From Pelomonas margarita (GTDB lineage: Bacteria; Pseudomonadota; Gammaproteobacteria; Burkholderiales; Burkholderiaceae_C), in assembly GCF_043555875.1 (NCBI RefSeq), contig NZ_JBIGHW010000010.1, positions 124,001-188,000 on the forward strand: a DNA stretch of 64,000 bases, written 5' to 3'. A program made the position numbers and the translations under genes. The notes under the pieces were generated by a model, which saw only the letters and a list, made by a program, of their open reading frames with translations, had not been told where the DNA came from and made no database searches. Positions 7,670 through 15,767 of the stretch are shown here, one piece after another. Positions within the stretch are counted from its first letter, which is position 1. Each line of letters opens with the position of its first letter.

Positions 7670-8926
7670 ATGTCCGACACCGCCCTGCAGTACACCGCCC
7701 TCGCGCTCTTCGCGCTGGCCCTGGCCCACACCTTCGCGGCCAAGCAGTTCGAGCGACTGTCCCACCGCTTCCCGCGCCATGCGGGCCTGTTCCACCTGCT
7801 GGGCGAGGTGGAGGTGGTGTTCGGTTTCTGGGCCATCGTGCTCATTCTGACGATGGCGCTGGGCAAGGGCGGCGCCCAGGCGCTGGCCTATGCCGAGTCG
7901 CGCAACTACACCGAGCCGCTGTTCGTCTTCGTCGTCATGGTGGTGGCCGCCTCGCGGCCGGTGCTGCGCACGGTGGTATGGGCCGTGGACACAACCGCCC
8001 GCCTGCTGCCGCTGCCCAATGCGCTGGCCAGCGCTTGGCTGGGCCTGGCGGCCGTGCCGCTGCTGGGCTCGGTGATCACCGAGCCCGCCGCCATGACCAT
8101 CGCCGCGCTGATGCTGGCGCCGCAGGTGTTCCGCCCCGACGTGCCCGAGCGCATCAAGTATTTCGCGCTGGGCGTGCTGTTCGTCAACATCTCCATCGGC
8201 GGCACGCTGACCTCCTACGCTGCGCCGCCGGTGCTGATGGTGGCCGCCACCTGGCAGTGGGACAGCGCGTTCATGTTCAGCCACTTCGGCTGGAAAGCGG
8301 CGGTGGCCGTGCTGGCCAACGCCACGCTGGCCACGGTGCTGCTGCGCAAGCACCTGCACGGCAGCAGCGCCGGCGCCGCCGCCAGGGAGGCGCCGGTGCC
8401 GCTGCCCGTGGTGCTGGTGCACCTGGCGCTGCTGGGCGGCGTCGTGCTGCTGGCCCACCACCCGGTGGCCTTCCTTGGGCTGTTCCTGCTCTTCCTCGGC
8501 TTCACGCAAGCCTACGAGCGCCACCAGAACCCGCTGATCCTGAAGGAGGCGCTGCTGGTGGCCTTCTTCCTGGCCGGCCTGGTGGTGCTGGGCGGCATGC
8601 AGGCCTGGTGGCTGCAGCCCATCGTCTCCAGCCTGGAGCCGCTGGCGCTGTTCTTCGGCGCACTGGGCCTCACGGCCGTCACCGACAACGCGGCGCTGAC
8701 CTACCTCGGCTCGCTGATCGCCGGCATCTCCGACGACGCCAAGTACATGCTCGTGGCCGGCGCCGTGGCCGGCGGCGGTTTGACGGTGATTGCCAACGCG
8801 CCCAACCCGGCCGGCGTCGCGCTGCTCAAGCGGGGCTTCGAGGACGAGTCCATCGGCGCGGGCGGCCTGCTGCTGGGCGCGCTGCTGCCCACGGCGCTGG
8901 CGGCCGCGGCCTTCCTGCTGCTGTGA
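7670..8926 (+). CDS. Putative Na+/H+ antiporter (PF07399-type)
   Basis: This inner membrane protein has about 11-12 hydrophobic segments over 418 residues and belongs to the poorly studied 'putative Na+/H+ antiporter' family. Recognisable parts are LLGEVEVVFGFWAIVLI near residue 45, LGSVITEPAAMTIAALMLAP near 135 and NISIGGTLTSYAAPPVLMVA near 180. Others are LTAVTDNAALTYLGSLIAG near 330 and GLTVIANAPNPAGVALL near 370. Conserved Glu, Asp and Asn in the middle of membrane segments are candidates for cation binding. The start at 7670 follows a GAAAAGG ribosome site; an earlier GTG-type extension would run into the structured leader. The gene is followed nine bases later by a phosphatase gene. Sodium or lithium transport is inferred from family and leader, not shown. 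Confidence 0.85.
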   Translation: MSDTALQYTALALFALALAHTFAAKQFERLSHRFPRHAGLFHLLGEVEVVFGFWAIVLILTMALGKGGAQALAYAESRNYTEPLFVFVVMVVAASRPVLRTVVWAVDTTARLLPLPNALASAWLGLAAVPLLGSVITEPAAMTIAALMLAPQVFRPDVPERIKYFALGVLFVNISIGGTLTSYAAPPVLMVAATWQWDSAFMFSHFGWKAAVAVLANATLATVLLRKHLHGSSAGAAAREAPVPLPVVLVHLALLGGVVLLAHHPVAFLGLFLLFLGFTQAYERHQNPLILKEALLVAFFLAGLVVLGGMQAWWLQPIVSSLEPLALFFGALGLTAVTDNAALTYLGSLIAGISDDAKYMLVAGAVAGGGLTVIANAPNPAGVALLKRGFEDESIGAGGLLLGALLPTALAAAAFLLL

Positions 8927-8934
8927 GCGCCGCC

Positions 8935-9405
8935 ATGCCGGCGCCGCGCATCCTGTTCTTCTGCATGGGCAACATCTGCCGCAGCCCGACGGCGGATGGC
9001 GTCATGCGCGCCAAACTGCAGGCCGCCGGCCTGCACGCCGAGGTGGACTCGGCCGGCACACACGGCTGGCACGTCGGCGCCCCGCCCGATGCGCGCAGCC
9101 AGGCGCACGCACGCCGACGCGGCTACGACCTCAGCAGCCTGCGGGCCCGCCAGTTGGTGGCCGAAGACTTTGAGCGCTTCGACCTCGTGCTCGCCATGGA
9201 CGGCGACAACCTCGCCCACGCCGAGCAGCTATGCCCACCGGGCCGGCGCGACCGCCTGAATTTGCTGCTGGACTACGCGCCGCAGCTGGGCCAGCGCGAG
9301 GTGCCCGACCCGTACTACGGCAGCGACGCCGGCTTCGAGGCCGTGCTGGACCTGGTGGAAGCCGCCTGCGACGGCCTCATCGCCACCGAACTGCAGCGCC
9401 GCTGA
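8935..9405 (+). CDS. Low molecular weight protein-tyrosine phosphatase
   Basis: This is a cytoplasmic phosphatase of the arsenate-reductase-like LMW-PTP fold. The phosphate-binding loop CMGNICRS (C-x5-R-S) lies near residues 10-17, and the general acid DPYYG near residue 122. The N-terminus RILFFCMGNICRSPTA and the segment VDSAGTHGWHVG are typical. The length of 156 residues is standard. The ATG at 8935 is used; a GTG at 8923 overlapping the upstream stop would add only four residues. It lies eight bases after the antiporter gene and is probably co-transcribed. In bacteria such enzymes often serve polysaccharide export kinases, but no such genes adjoin it, so the substrate is unknown. Confidence 0.93.
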   Translation: MPAPRILFFCMGNICRSPTADGVMRAKLQAAGLHAEVDSAGTHGWHVGAPPDARSQAHARRRGYDLSSLRARQLVAEDFERFDLVLAMDGDNLAHAEQLCPPGRRDRLNLLLDYAPQLGQREVPDPYYGSDAGFEAVLDLVEAACDGLIATELQRR

Positions 9406-9423
9406 ACGCCGTGCGCTGCGCCA

Positions 9424-10938
9424 TCAGGCGCGCGCCTCCACGGAGCCGTCCTTGGGTGCCAGCTTGTTGTTGCCCCAGCACTGCTCGTACTTCCAGCCTG
9501 TCAGCTCCTCCGCCACAGCGCGGGCCTCGGGCGACACATCGGCAATCCGGCCACCGGCCTTGATGCGGGCAATTTCCTTGAGCAGCACCGCGTGGTTCTG
9601 GCGGTCCAGCTTCATCTGGTAGGTGTAGTAGATGCCGCCCAGGCCCAGCGCAATGACGCCCAGCGCGAACACGCCCACGATGGCATTGACGGCGCTCTCC
9701 GGCTGCGTGGCCTGGCCGGACAGGAAACCGAACTCGCCCAGGATCCAGCCCATCGCGAACACCACGGCCGAGCGGGTGATCTTGCCGGCAAAGGTCATCG
9801 CGCCGGCATAGATGCCTTCGCGGCGGCGACCCGTCAGCACCTCGTCCACATCGGCCAGGAAGGTGTAGACCGTCCAGGGAATGTAGTACACGCCGCCCGT
9901 GCCAAGCCCGAACACCGCCGTGATGGCGAACAGCGCGATCACCGTCGTTTCCTTGGACCAGCCCAGGTAGAACAAGGCCGTGTAGGCGAGCACACTGCCC
10001 AACACCACCAGCAGCGCCAGCCGGTAGGGGCGCGCGAAACCGAACTTGATGCAGAAACCGATGAACAGCATCGTCGAGATCAGCTGCATCACCGAGCTGA
10101 AACTGTTCAGATACCCGACCGTGGACTTGTCCTGGCCCAGGCCGAAAATGATGAAGTAGGTGAATATCGAGGCAAACAGCCATTCCGCACCAAACCCCAG
10201 CAGATACATGCCCAGGTGCTTGCGGAAAATCTTCAGGTGGAAGGTGGACAGCATGTCCAGGCACAGCTTCTTGAGGGCCTTGAGCAGGCTGCCGGCACGC
10301 TCCTGCACCACCTCGTGCGGCGCGCGCTCCCAAGACGTGAGGTACAGCGCCACCATCGCACCGCACATGATGAACGCGTAGATGATGCCGGTCAGCAGGA
10401 AGGGCGTGGCCGATTCCTTGCTGTAAATCAGGAACAGCTGCGCCGGGATGAACGCCGCCAGGAAATTGGCCGCCTTGCCGAACATGGCCTTGGACCCCGT
10501 CAGCTTGGTGCGCACGGCGAAATCGTCCGTCATCTCCGTGGCCAGGGTTTCGTACGGCACCATGATCATCGTGTACACCAGCTCAAACAGGATGTACATG
10601 CTCAGGTAATACCAGAAGCCAAAACCCTCCAGCCACATCAGCGGATACAGCAATACCGCCGGAATGCCGAGCAGAATGAAAAACCGCCGACGGCCGAAGC
10701 GGCGCCCCAGCCGGGTGTTGTAGAAGTTGTCGCTGATGTACCCGATGATCGGATTGCTGAGCGCATCGACGATGTTCGCGACGGCAAAGATCGTGGCCGC
10801 CTCCACCACCGTCAGTCCGCAGAAGGTCGTGTAGAAATACAGCAGCCAGGCCGACGCGATGGCCAAGGCCCCGCTGCCCAGCAGGTTCGCACTGCCGTAG
10901 CTCAGCGTGTGCTTCAACGAGATGGTTCTGCCTGTCAT
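9424..10938 (-). CDS. GPH-family cation:sugar symporter (MFS)
   Basis: This 504-residue inner membrane protein of the glycoside-pentoside-hexuronide:cation symporter family has about 12 membrane segments. Family features are SYGSANLLGSGALAIASAWLL at the N-terminus and SNPIIGYISDN followed by RLGRRFGRRRFFILLG in the first cytoplasmic loop. FGLGTGGVYYIPWTVY comes in the second half. The C-terminal 60 residues form a soluble tail ending PKDGSVEARA. The start at 10938 has GGAGG just upstream; longer in-frame extensions cross the divergent promoter region. It is divergent from a GH74 xyloglucanase, so import of xyloglucan-derived oligosaccharides is a reasonable inference. Two direct repeats sit 27-57 bases upstream of the ATG. 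Confidence 0.87.
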   Translation of the reverse strand: MTGRTISLKHTLSYGSANLLGSGALAIASAWLLYFYTTFCGLTVVEAATIFAVANIVDALSNPIIGYISDNFYNTRLGRRFGRRRFFILLGIPAVLLYPLMWLEGFGFWYYLSMYILFELVYTMIMVPYETLATEMTDDFAVRTKLTGSKAMFGKAANFLAAFIPAQLFLIYSKESATPFLLTGIIYAFIMCGAMVALYLTSWERAPHEVVQERAGSLLKALKKLCLDMLSTFHLKIFRKHLGMYLLGFGAEWLFASIFTYFIIFGLGQDKSTVGYLNSFSSVMQLISTMLFIGFCIKFGFARPYRLALLVVLGSVLAYTALFYLGWSKETTVIALFAITAVFGLGTGGVYYIPWTVYTFLADVDEVLTGRRREGIYAGAMTFAGKITRSAVVFAMGWILGEFGFLSGQATQPESAVNAIVGVFALGVIALGLGGIYYTYQMKLDRQNHAVLLKEIARIKAGGRIADVSPEARAVAEELTGWKYEQCWGNNKLAPKDGSVEARA

Positions 10939-10964
10939 GTGCTGCCTCCTGCCGAAATGGACTG

Positions 10965-10995
10965 TTGTTCCATTTTTTGCGACCTCTTGTTCCAT
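10965..10995. promoter_or_regulatory. Direct repeat TTGTTCCAT, 22 bases apart, candidate operator
   Basis: TTGTTCCAT occurs at 10965-10973 and again at 10987-10995, a spacing of 22 bases or two helical turns, in the divergent region between the GPH symporter and GH74 genes. Same-face spacing close to the symporter start suggests binding sites of a dimeric regulator, for example of the IclR or LacI type. No regulator gene adjoins it. Confidence 0.4.
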
Positions 10996-11086
10996 CAAGT
11001 ATCCCATGTCCGGCTTCTGCGGCACCTGCCGGGAACCCGGGGGCCGGCGCCACGGCCGCCACGCCGGGTTTCCGCGGGTAAGCCGT

Positions 11087-11109
11087 ATTTGTTCGACAGG
11101 CAAACAAAT
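11087..11109. promoter_or_regulatory. Inverted repeat ATTTGTT...AACAAAT upstream of GH74
   Basis: ATTTGTT (11087-11093) and AACAAAT (11103-11109) form a perfect inverted repeat with a 9-base centre, about 40 bases ahead of the GH74 start codon. It is AT-rich in an otherwise GC-rich region, which fits a promoter or operator. Confidence 0.4.
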
Positions 11110-11148
11110 GGACGATGACGGCATGCGCTTCCCCCGACACCACCCGAC

Positions 11149-13464
11149 ATGACCGCACTCATCAAGCCTCTGCTCGGCGTGGTGCTGGGCGCCCAGTTCG
11201 CCCTGGCAGCGGCCTCGCCGGCCGCGCCCCCGGCCGCGCTGCCCCACACCTGGAAGCCTGTCGCCATCGTTGGCGGCGGCTTCGTGGACGGCATCGCCTT
11301 CCACCCCGGCGTGCCGGGCCTGGCCTATGCCCGCACCGACATGGGCGGCGCCTACCGCCGCGACAGCGCCACCGGCCCCTGGCAGCCGCTGCTGGACCAC
11401 CTGCCCCTGGCCGACGTGAACCTCATGGGCGTCGAGAGCCTGGCCGTCGACCCACACGACCCCGACGCCCTCTACCTGGCCTGCGGCACCTACACCGCCC
11501 CCACCGTGCCCAACGGCGCCGTGCTGCACTCGCGCGACCGCGGCCGCAGCTGGCAGCGCACCGACCTGCCCTTCAAGCTCGGCGGCAACGAAGGCGGGCG
11601 CGGCAACGGCGAACGCCTGGCCGTCGACCCCAACGACGGCCGCGTGCTCTACCTAGGCAGCCGCTTCGCTGGCCTGTGGCGCAGCACCGACCGCGCCGCC
11701 AGCTGGCAGCGCGTGGGCAGCTTCCCCGACGCCGCATGGCGCCGTGACGCCAGCGACGGCCCGCCACCCAGCTGGGGTGGCAGCGACGGCAAGGCCACGA
11801 TCAACTTCCTGCTGTTCGACCCGCGCAGCGGCACCCGCGGCCAGCCCAGTCGCACGATCTACGCGGGCGTCTCTGTCATCGGCCGACCCAGCCTGTGGCG
11901 CAGCCAGGACGCCGGCGCGACATGGCTGCCCCTGCCCGGCGGCCCGGCCGCCCACCGCCCCATGCGCGCGGCGCTGGCCAGCGACGGCCAGCTCTACATC
12001 GCCTACGCCAGCGAGCCCGGACCGCACCGCATGAAGGACGGAAGCGTCTGGCGGCTGGACCCGCACACCGCCACCTGGGCCGACATCACGCCCGCCCGCC
12101 CGGCTGCGATCGACCCCTTCGGCTACGCCACCATCGCCGTGGACCCCGGCCACCCGCAGCGCCTGCTGGCCAGCACTGCGGGGCGCAGCCGTGGCGACGA
12201 GCTCTTCCGCAGCACCGACGGCGGCGCCACCTGGCAGCCCCTGTTCACCACCGCCCGCTTCGACGCCTCGGCCGCGCCTTACGTCGCCGACACCCACCTG
12301 CACTGGCTGTACGACGTCAAGATCAACCCCGCCGACCCCGACCACGCGATCTTCACCACAGGCTACGGCGGTTGGGAGACGCGCAACCTACGCGCCGCCG
12401 ACCGCGGCCAGCCCACCACCTGGCGCGTCATGAGCCGCGGCATCGAGGAGACCGTGGCCCTGGCCCTGCACAGCCCCACGCAGGGCGTACCGCTGGTGAC
12501 CGCCATCGGCGACTACTCTGGCTTCGTCCACACCGACCTCGACCGCCCTGCCGCCGGCAACCCCAAGCCGCCATTCTTCGGCAACACGCACGACGTCACG
12601 GGCGCGGCGCTGGCGCCCGAGGTCATCGTGCGCATCGGCCACGCACGCGACGGCGGCAAGAAGAACCTCGGCTACTCGCTGGACGGCGGCACCACCTGGC
12701 GCGAGCCCGCCAGCCTGCCGCCGGGCCAACTGCCGGGCGACGGCTTCATTGCCGTGTCGGCCGACGGCCGGGCCTGGGTGTGGTCGCCCAGGGGCCGCGC
12801 CCCGCACGTCACCCACGACCGCGGTGACACCTGGCAGGCCGTCCAGGGACTGCCCGCCGGCACCCGCGTCGTGGCCGACCCCGTGAACCCCGCGCGCTTC
12901 CACGCGATGGCGCTGTTCGACGGCCAGCTGTTCGCCAGCACCGACGCCGGCCTGAGCTTCAGCGCCCGCCCGCTCACGCTGCCTGACGGCCCCGTCACGC
13001 GCAGCGCCACTGGCAGCCACAACCACAGCAGCCGCGGCGACGACCGCGGCGGCCAGGACCGCCTCTACGCCGCGCCTGGCCGGGAAGGCGAGCTGTGGCT
13101 GGCGGGCTTCCACGGCCTGTACCGCCAGCGCGCAGGCGATGGCCAGCGCTTCGAGCGCCTGCCCGGTGTCAGCGAGATCCACGCCTTCGGCTTCGGCCGC
13201 GCGGCGCCGGGCGCGGCCGACCCGGCCCTCTACCTCGTCGGCACCGTGTCAGGCCGCTATGGCCTGTTCCGCTCCACCGACGCCGCCGCCCACTGGCAAC
13301 GCATCAACGACGACGCCCACCAGTGGGGCCTGATCCTGCAGATCACCGGCGACCCCAAGGTCTTCGGCCGCGTCTATGTGGGCACGCACGGGCGGGGCGT
13401 GCTGTATGGCGACCCGAGGCCCCCTTCAGCGGCCGGCATCACCGACCGACCAAACCGGCCTTGA
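11149..13464 (+). CDS. GH74 family xyloglucanase
   Basis: GH74 enzymes cut the beta-1,4-glucan backbone of xyloglucan with inversion, using two aspartates between two seven-bladed propellers. The 771-residue precursor has a signal peptide (MTALIKPLLGVVLGAQFALAA) and then the family opening WKPVAIVGGGFVDGIAFHP. AYARTDMGGAYRR supplies the putative first catalytic Asp at about residue 64, and IGDYSGFVHTDLD supplies the second near 454. Repeated blade motifs such as STDGGATWQPL and SLDGGTTWREP recur through the protein, and it ends RVYVGTHGRGVLYGDP. No carbohydrate-binding module or dockerin is present. It is divergent from a GPH sugar symporter, so this may be a two-gene xyloglucan locus with release outside and uptake inside. 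Confidence 0.9.
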   Translation: MTALIKPLLGVVLGAQFALAAASPAAPPAALPHTWKPVAIVGGGFVDGIAFHPGVPGLAYARTDMGGAYRRDSATGPWQPLLDHLPLADVNLMGVESLAVDPHDPDALYLACGTYTAPTVPNGAVLHSRDRGRSWQRTDLPFKLGGNEGGRGNGERLAVDPNDGRVLYLGSRFAGLWRSTDRAASWQRVGSFPDAAWRRDASDGPPPSWGGSDGKATINFLLFDPRSGTRGQPSRTIYAGVSVIGRPSLWRSQDAGATWLPLPGGPAAHRPMRAALASDGQLYIAYASEPGPHRMKDGSVWRLDPHTATWADITPARPAAIDPFGYATIAVDPGHPQRLLASTAGRSRGDELFRSTDGGATWQPLFTTARFDASAAPYVADTHLHWLYDVKINPADPDHAIFTTGYGGWETRNLRAADRGQPTTWRVMSRGIEETVALALHSPTQGVPLVTAIGDYSGFVHTDLDRPAAGNPKPPFFGNTHDVTGAALAPEVIVRIGHARDGGKKNLGYSLDGGTTWREPASLPPGQLPGDGFIAVSADGRAWVWSPRGRAPHVTHDRGDTWQAVQGLPAGTRVVADPVNPARFHAMALFDGQLFASTDAGLSFSARPLTLPDGPVTRSATGSHNHSSRGDDRGGQDRLYAAPGREGELWLAGFHGLYRQRAGDGQRFERLPGVSEIHAFGFGRAAPGAADPALYLVGTVSGRYGLFRSTDAAAHWQRINDDAHQWGLILQITGDPKVFGRVYVGTHGRGVLYGDPRPPSAAGITDRPNRP

Positions 13465-13668
13465 TCGAAGGAGCGCTTGTGCATCGGCGTGGACGTGGAC
13501 ATAGGCGGTGACTGGAGAAATCAGCGGGTCTGCCCTCATAGGGCAGAGCCCTCTGCCTTCCAATGCCGCGACACCTGCGCCGCCAGGCGATATCCTGGTT
13601 GGGTGTCAAGACCCGCCTGAGGACTTGCATCAGTTGCCGGGACTTGGGCCCGACGTGGCTTGGCAAAG

Positions 13669-15576
13669 ATGATTCAACACTCAACCAATGACGCAAGCAA
13701 GTTGTCCAGACGCCGCTTCTATATGGCGTTAATGGCTTGCGTACTGGGTGTTCAGTTCGGCCTGATATCCATCAGCCTTCCGCTCAGCGAACTGTTCACC
13801 GACACGCCGGTTTTTTATTACGACACGGCCTACCACTGGTATGAAATTTGGTTTGCAAAATCAATCTCTCACACCGGAAGCTGGGTTGGCTACGATCCGC
13901 TATTTTCCGCCGGACAAGTCAACGGCGTCAATTTAAACTTTAGCGCAAAATCTGCCGCCCTGATTTCCATCATGGGCGGCACGCATATATCTCCGGCCAT
14001 GGCATACAAGCTGATGATGGCGGGGACTGCGGTTGGTGCCCCCTTGGCCTTGGTCTCGGGGGCCTACTGGCTCAGCTTGTCTCGCCGCGTGGGCGCGGTG
14101 GCGGCAATCCTTGCCATCGTCATGTGGTGGGCCTCGGACTTTCGCTCGTACACCAGCATTGGCATGGTGGCGTGGAGTGGGGTCTGCTTTGCGGCGATCC
14201 CTTACATGGCCTTGTCTTCACGGTTTCTGGCTGAAAAGAGTGCACCCTTAACACCACTGCTGGGCCTGGCTTGCATCGCCGCGCTGGGGACCTTCTACCA
14301 CCCGGGTTTCTTGATTGTTGTGGCTTTTGGCTTGATGGCCCTGGCCGCGATGTCAATCGGAAATCTGAATTGGCAACGGGTCATCGCCTACACCCTCTTC
14401 ATTCCCGCCTTCACTTTTGCAACCAACTATTTTTGGATCTCGGCCTCCGTCACGTACGCCCCCTCGCCCATAGAGGGATTTCTTCCCACACCGTCACTAG
14501 CGAAGGTTGACCCAACCTTACCGTGGAAGCTCATGCTGGGAAAAAACAACCTCTGGCCTTATGGTGCAAAGGTGTACCTGCTGCTGATGTGCTGTGGCGT
14601 CTATGCGCTTTTCGCAACGGAGAATTCCAGAGAAAAACTAGTTGCGCGCGCACTGTTTGGAGGCAGTGCCGCATTGCTGCTGTTTGGCGCCCTCGGTGCC
14701 GCAATTCCCGGACTGGCCTATGCGCAGCCCAACCGGTATTGTCAAGCTGGTTTTGCCATGCAAATGGTCCCCGCCAGCATTGGCATGGTTGCCATGTATC
14801 GCGAAGCCACGCGCCGGACCATTGGCGTCCGTCACTCTCTGCGGCGTGGCGTCTCTTGGCTTGTGGCAAGCATGGCCCTTTTGGCCATGCTCTTTTGTCT
14901 CAATGAAGTTCGGCGGGAACTTTCCTCAGCATCGATTGGCCACTATGGCGCCATCCCTCCTGAGGTCAAAGGGGTGGGCGACACCACAAACGCACTTAAA
15001 AACTGGATTGAAGCCAACACCAGCCCTGCAGGACGCATTCTTTTCGAGGTCACCGCTGGAAAGAGACTTGACTCCGCACAGATTGTTGGATATCTCGCCG
15101 CCAGCACCGGTCGCGAGTTCATCGGCGGCCCGTATCCCAGCTGGGCTTATGCGAGCTTTGAAGATGAGAAATTGTTCGGAACGCCCATTGCATTGTTGCC
15201 ACGGGAAAAATTCCTCAAGCTCATCGAGCTATACAACATAGCTTTCATTGGCGCGTGGAGCGACAAGTCGCGCAAATACCTGGATGAATCGCCCGGCCTT
15301 GAAAACATGGGCGAAGTAGGCCCTGTGCGCTTTTATCGAGTCAACCGAGAAAATAGCTACTTCATCTCGGGGTCTGGAAAAGTTGCCGGACGCTCGCCAA
15401 ACTCATTGACGCTCGAGGCCATCGAGGGGTCTGAAGTCATTTTAAAGTATCACTTCGTCAAGGGACTGCTTGCTGAACCGCCTGTGGAGATGGAGCCCGT
15501 ATACGCGGGGTCGCCAGCACCGTTCATAAAACTAGTCAACCCGCCTCCCAAGCTTCGCATATACATGGGCAAGTAA
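13669..15576 (+). CDS. Polytopic membrane protein of unknown function, GT-C/PTPS-related-like
   Basis: This 635-residue protein has about 10-12 membrane segments in its first 430 residues and a soluble C-terminal domain. The first periplasmic loop contains FYYDTAYHWYEIW, an acidic/aromatic pattern like that of membrane-embedded GT-C glycosyltransferases and '6-pyruvoyl-tetrahydropterin synthase-related' membrane proteins. LGTFYHPGFLIVVAFGLMAL and GLAYAQPNRYCQAGFAMQM follow. The C-terminal part has FIGAWSDKSRKYLDESPG. Codon use and base composition (roughly half GC) differ sharply from flanking genes near 70%, which suggests acquisition. The ATG at 13669 is taken; a TTG nine bases upstream is possible, and neither has a strong ribosome site. 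A role in transferring sugars from lipid carriers is only a guess. Confidence 0.6.
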   Translation: MIQHSTNDASKLSRRRFYMALMACVLGVQFGLISISLPLSELFTDTPVFYYDTAYHWYEIWFAKSISHTGSWVGYDPLFSAGQVNGVNLNFSAKSAALISIMGGTHISPAMAYKLMMAGTAVGAPLALVSGAYWLSLSRRVGAVAAILAIVMWWASDFRSYTSIGMVAWSGVCFAAIPYMALSSRFLAEKSAPLTPLLGLACIAALGTFYHPGFLIVVAFGLMALAAMSIGNLNWQRVIAYTLFIPAFTFATNYFWISASVTYAPSPIEGFLPTPSLAKVDPTLPWKLMLGKNNLWPYGAKVYLLLMCCGVYALFATENSREKLVARALFGGSAALLLFGALGAAIPGLAYAQPNRYCQAGFAMQMVPASIGMVAMYREATRRTIGVRHSLRRGVSWLVASMALLAMLFCLNEVRRELSSASIGHYGAIPPEVKGVGDTTNALKNWIEANTSPAGRILFEVTAGKRLDSAQIVGYLAASTGREFIGGPYPSWAYASFEDEKLFGTPIALLPREKFLKLIELYNIAFIGAWSDKSRKYLDESPGLENMGEVGPVRFYRVNRENSYFISGSGKVAGRSPNSLTLEAIEGSEVILKYHFVKGLLAEPPVEMEPVYAGSPAPFIKLVNPPPKLRIYMGK

Positions 15577-15767
15577 TCCAATTCTGGATTTCCAGAGGAA
15601 ATACGCTCGCCGTTGACGTGGGCCCCAGCGTGGATGGGCCACCGCCGCCCAACGGCCGCCCACCCGCGCCTACCACCAGCCGCAGTAGCTGTTCCTGTAC
15701 ACCGGCGTGGGCGGTGACGCAGCCCTGCCGGCAGTCCCGTGCCGCGCGCCGCACCCAGGCCGTGGCA

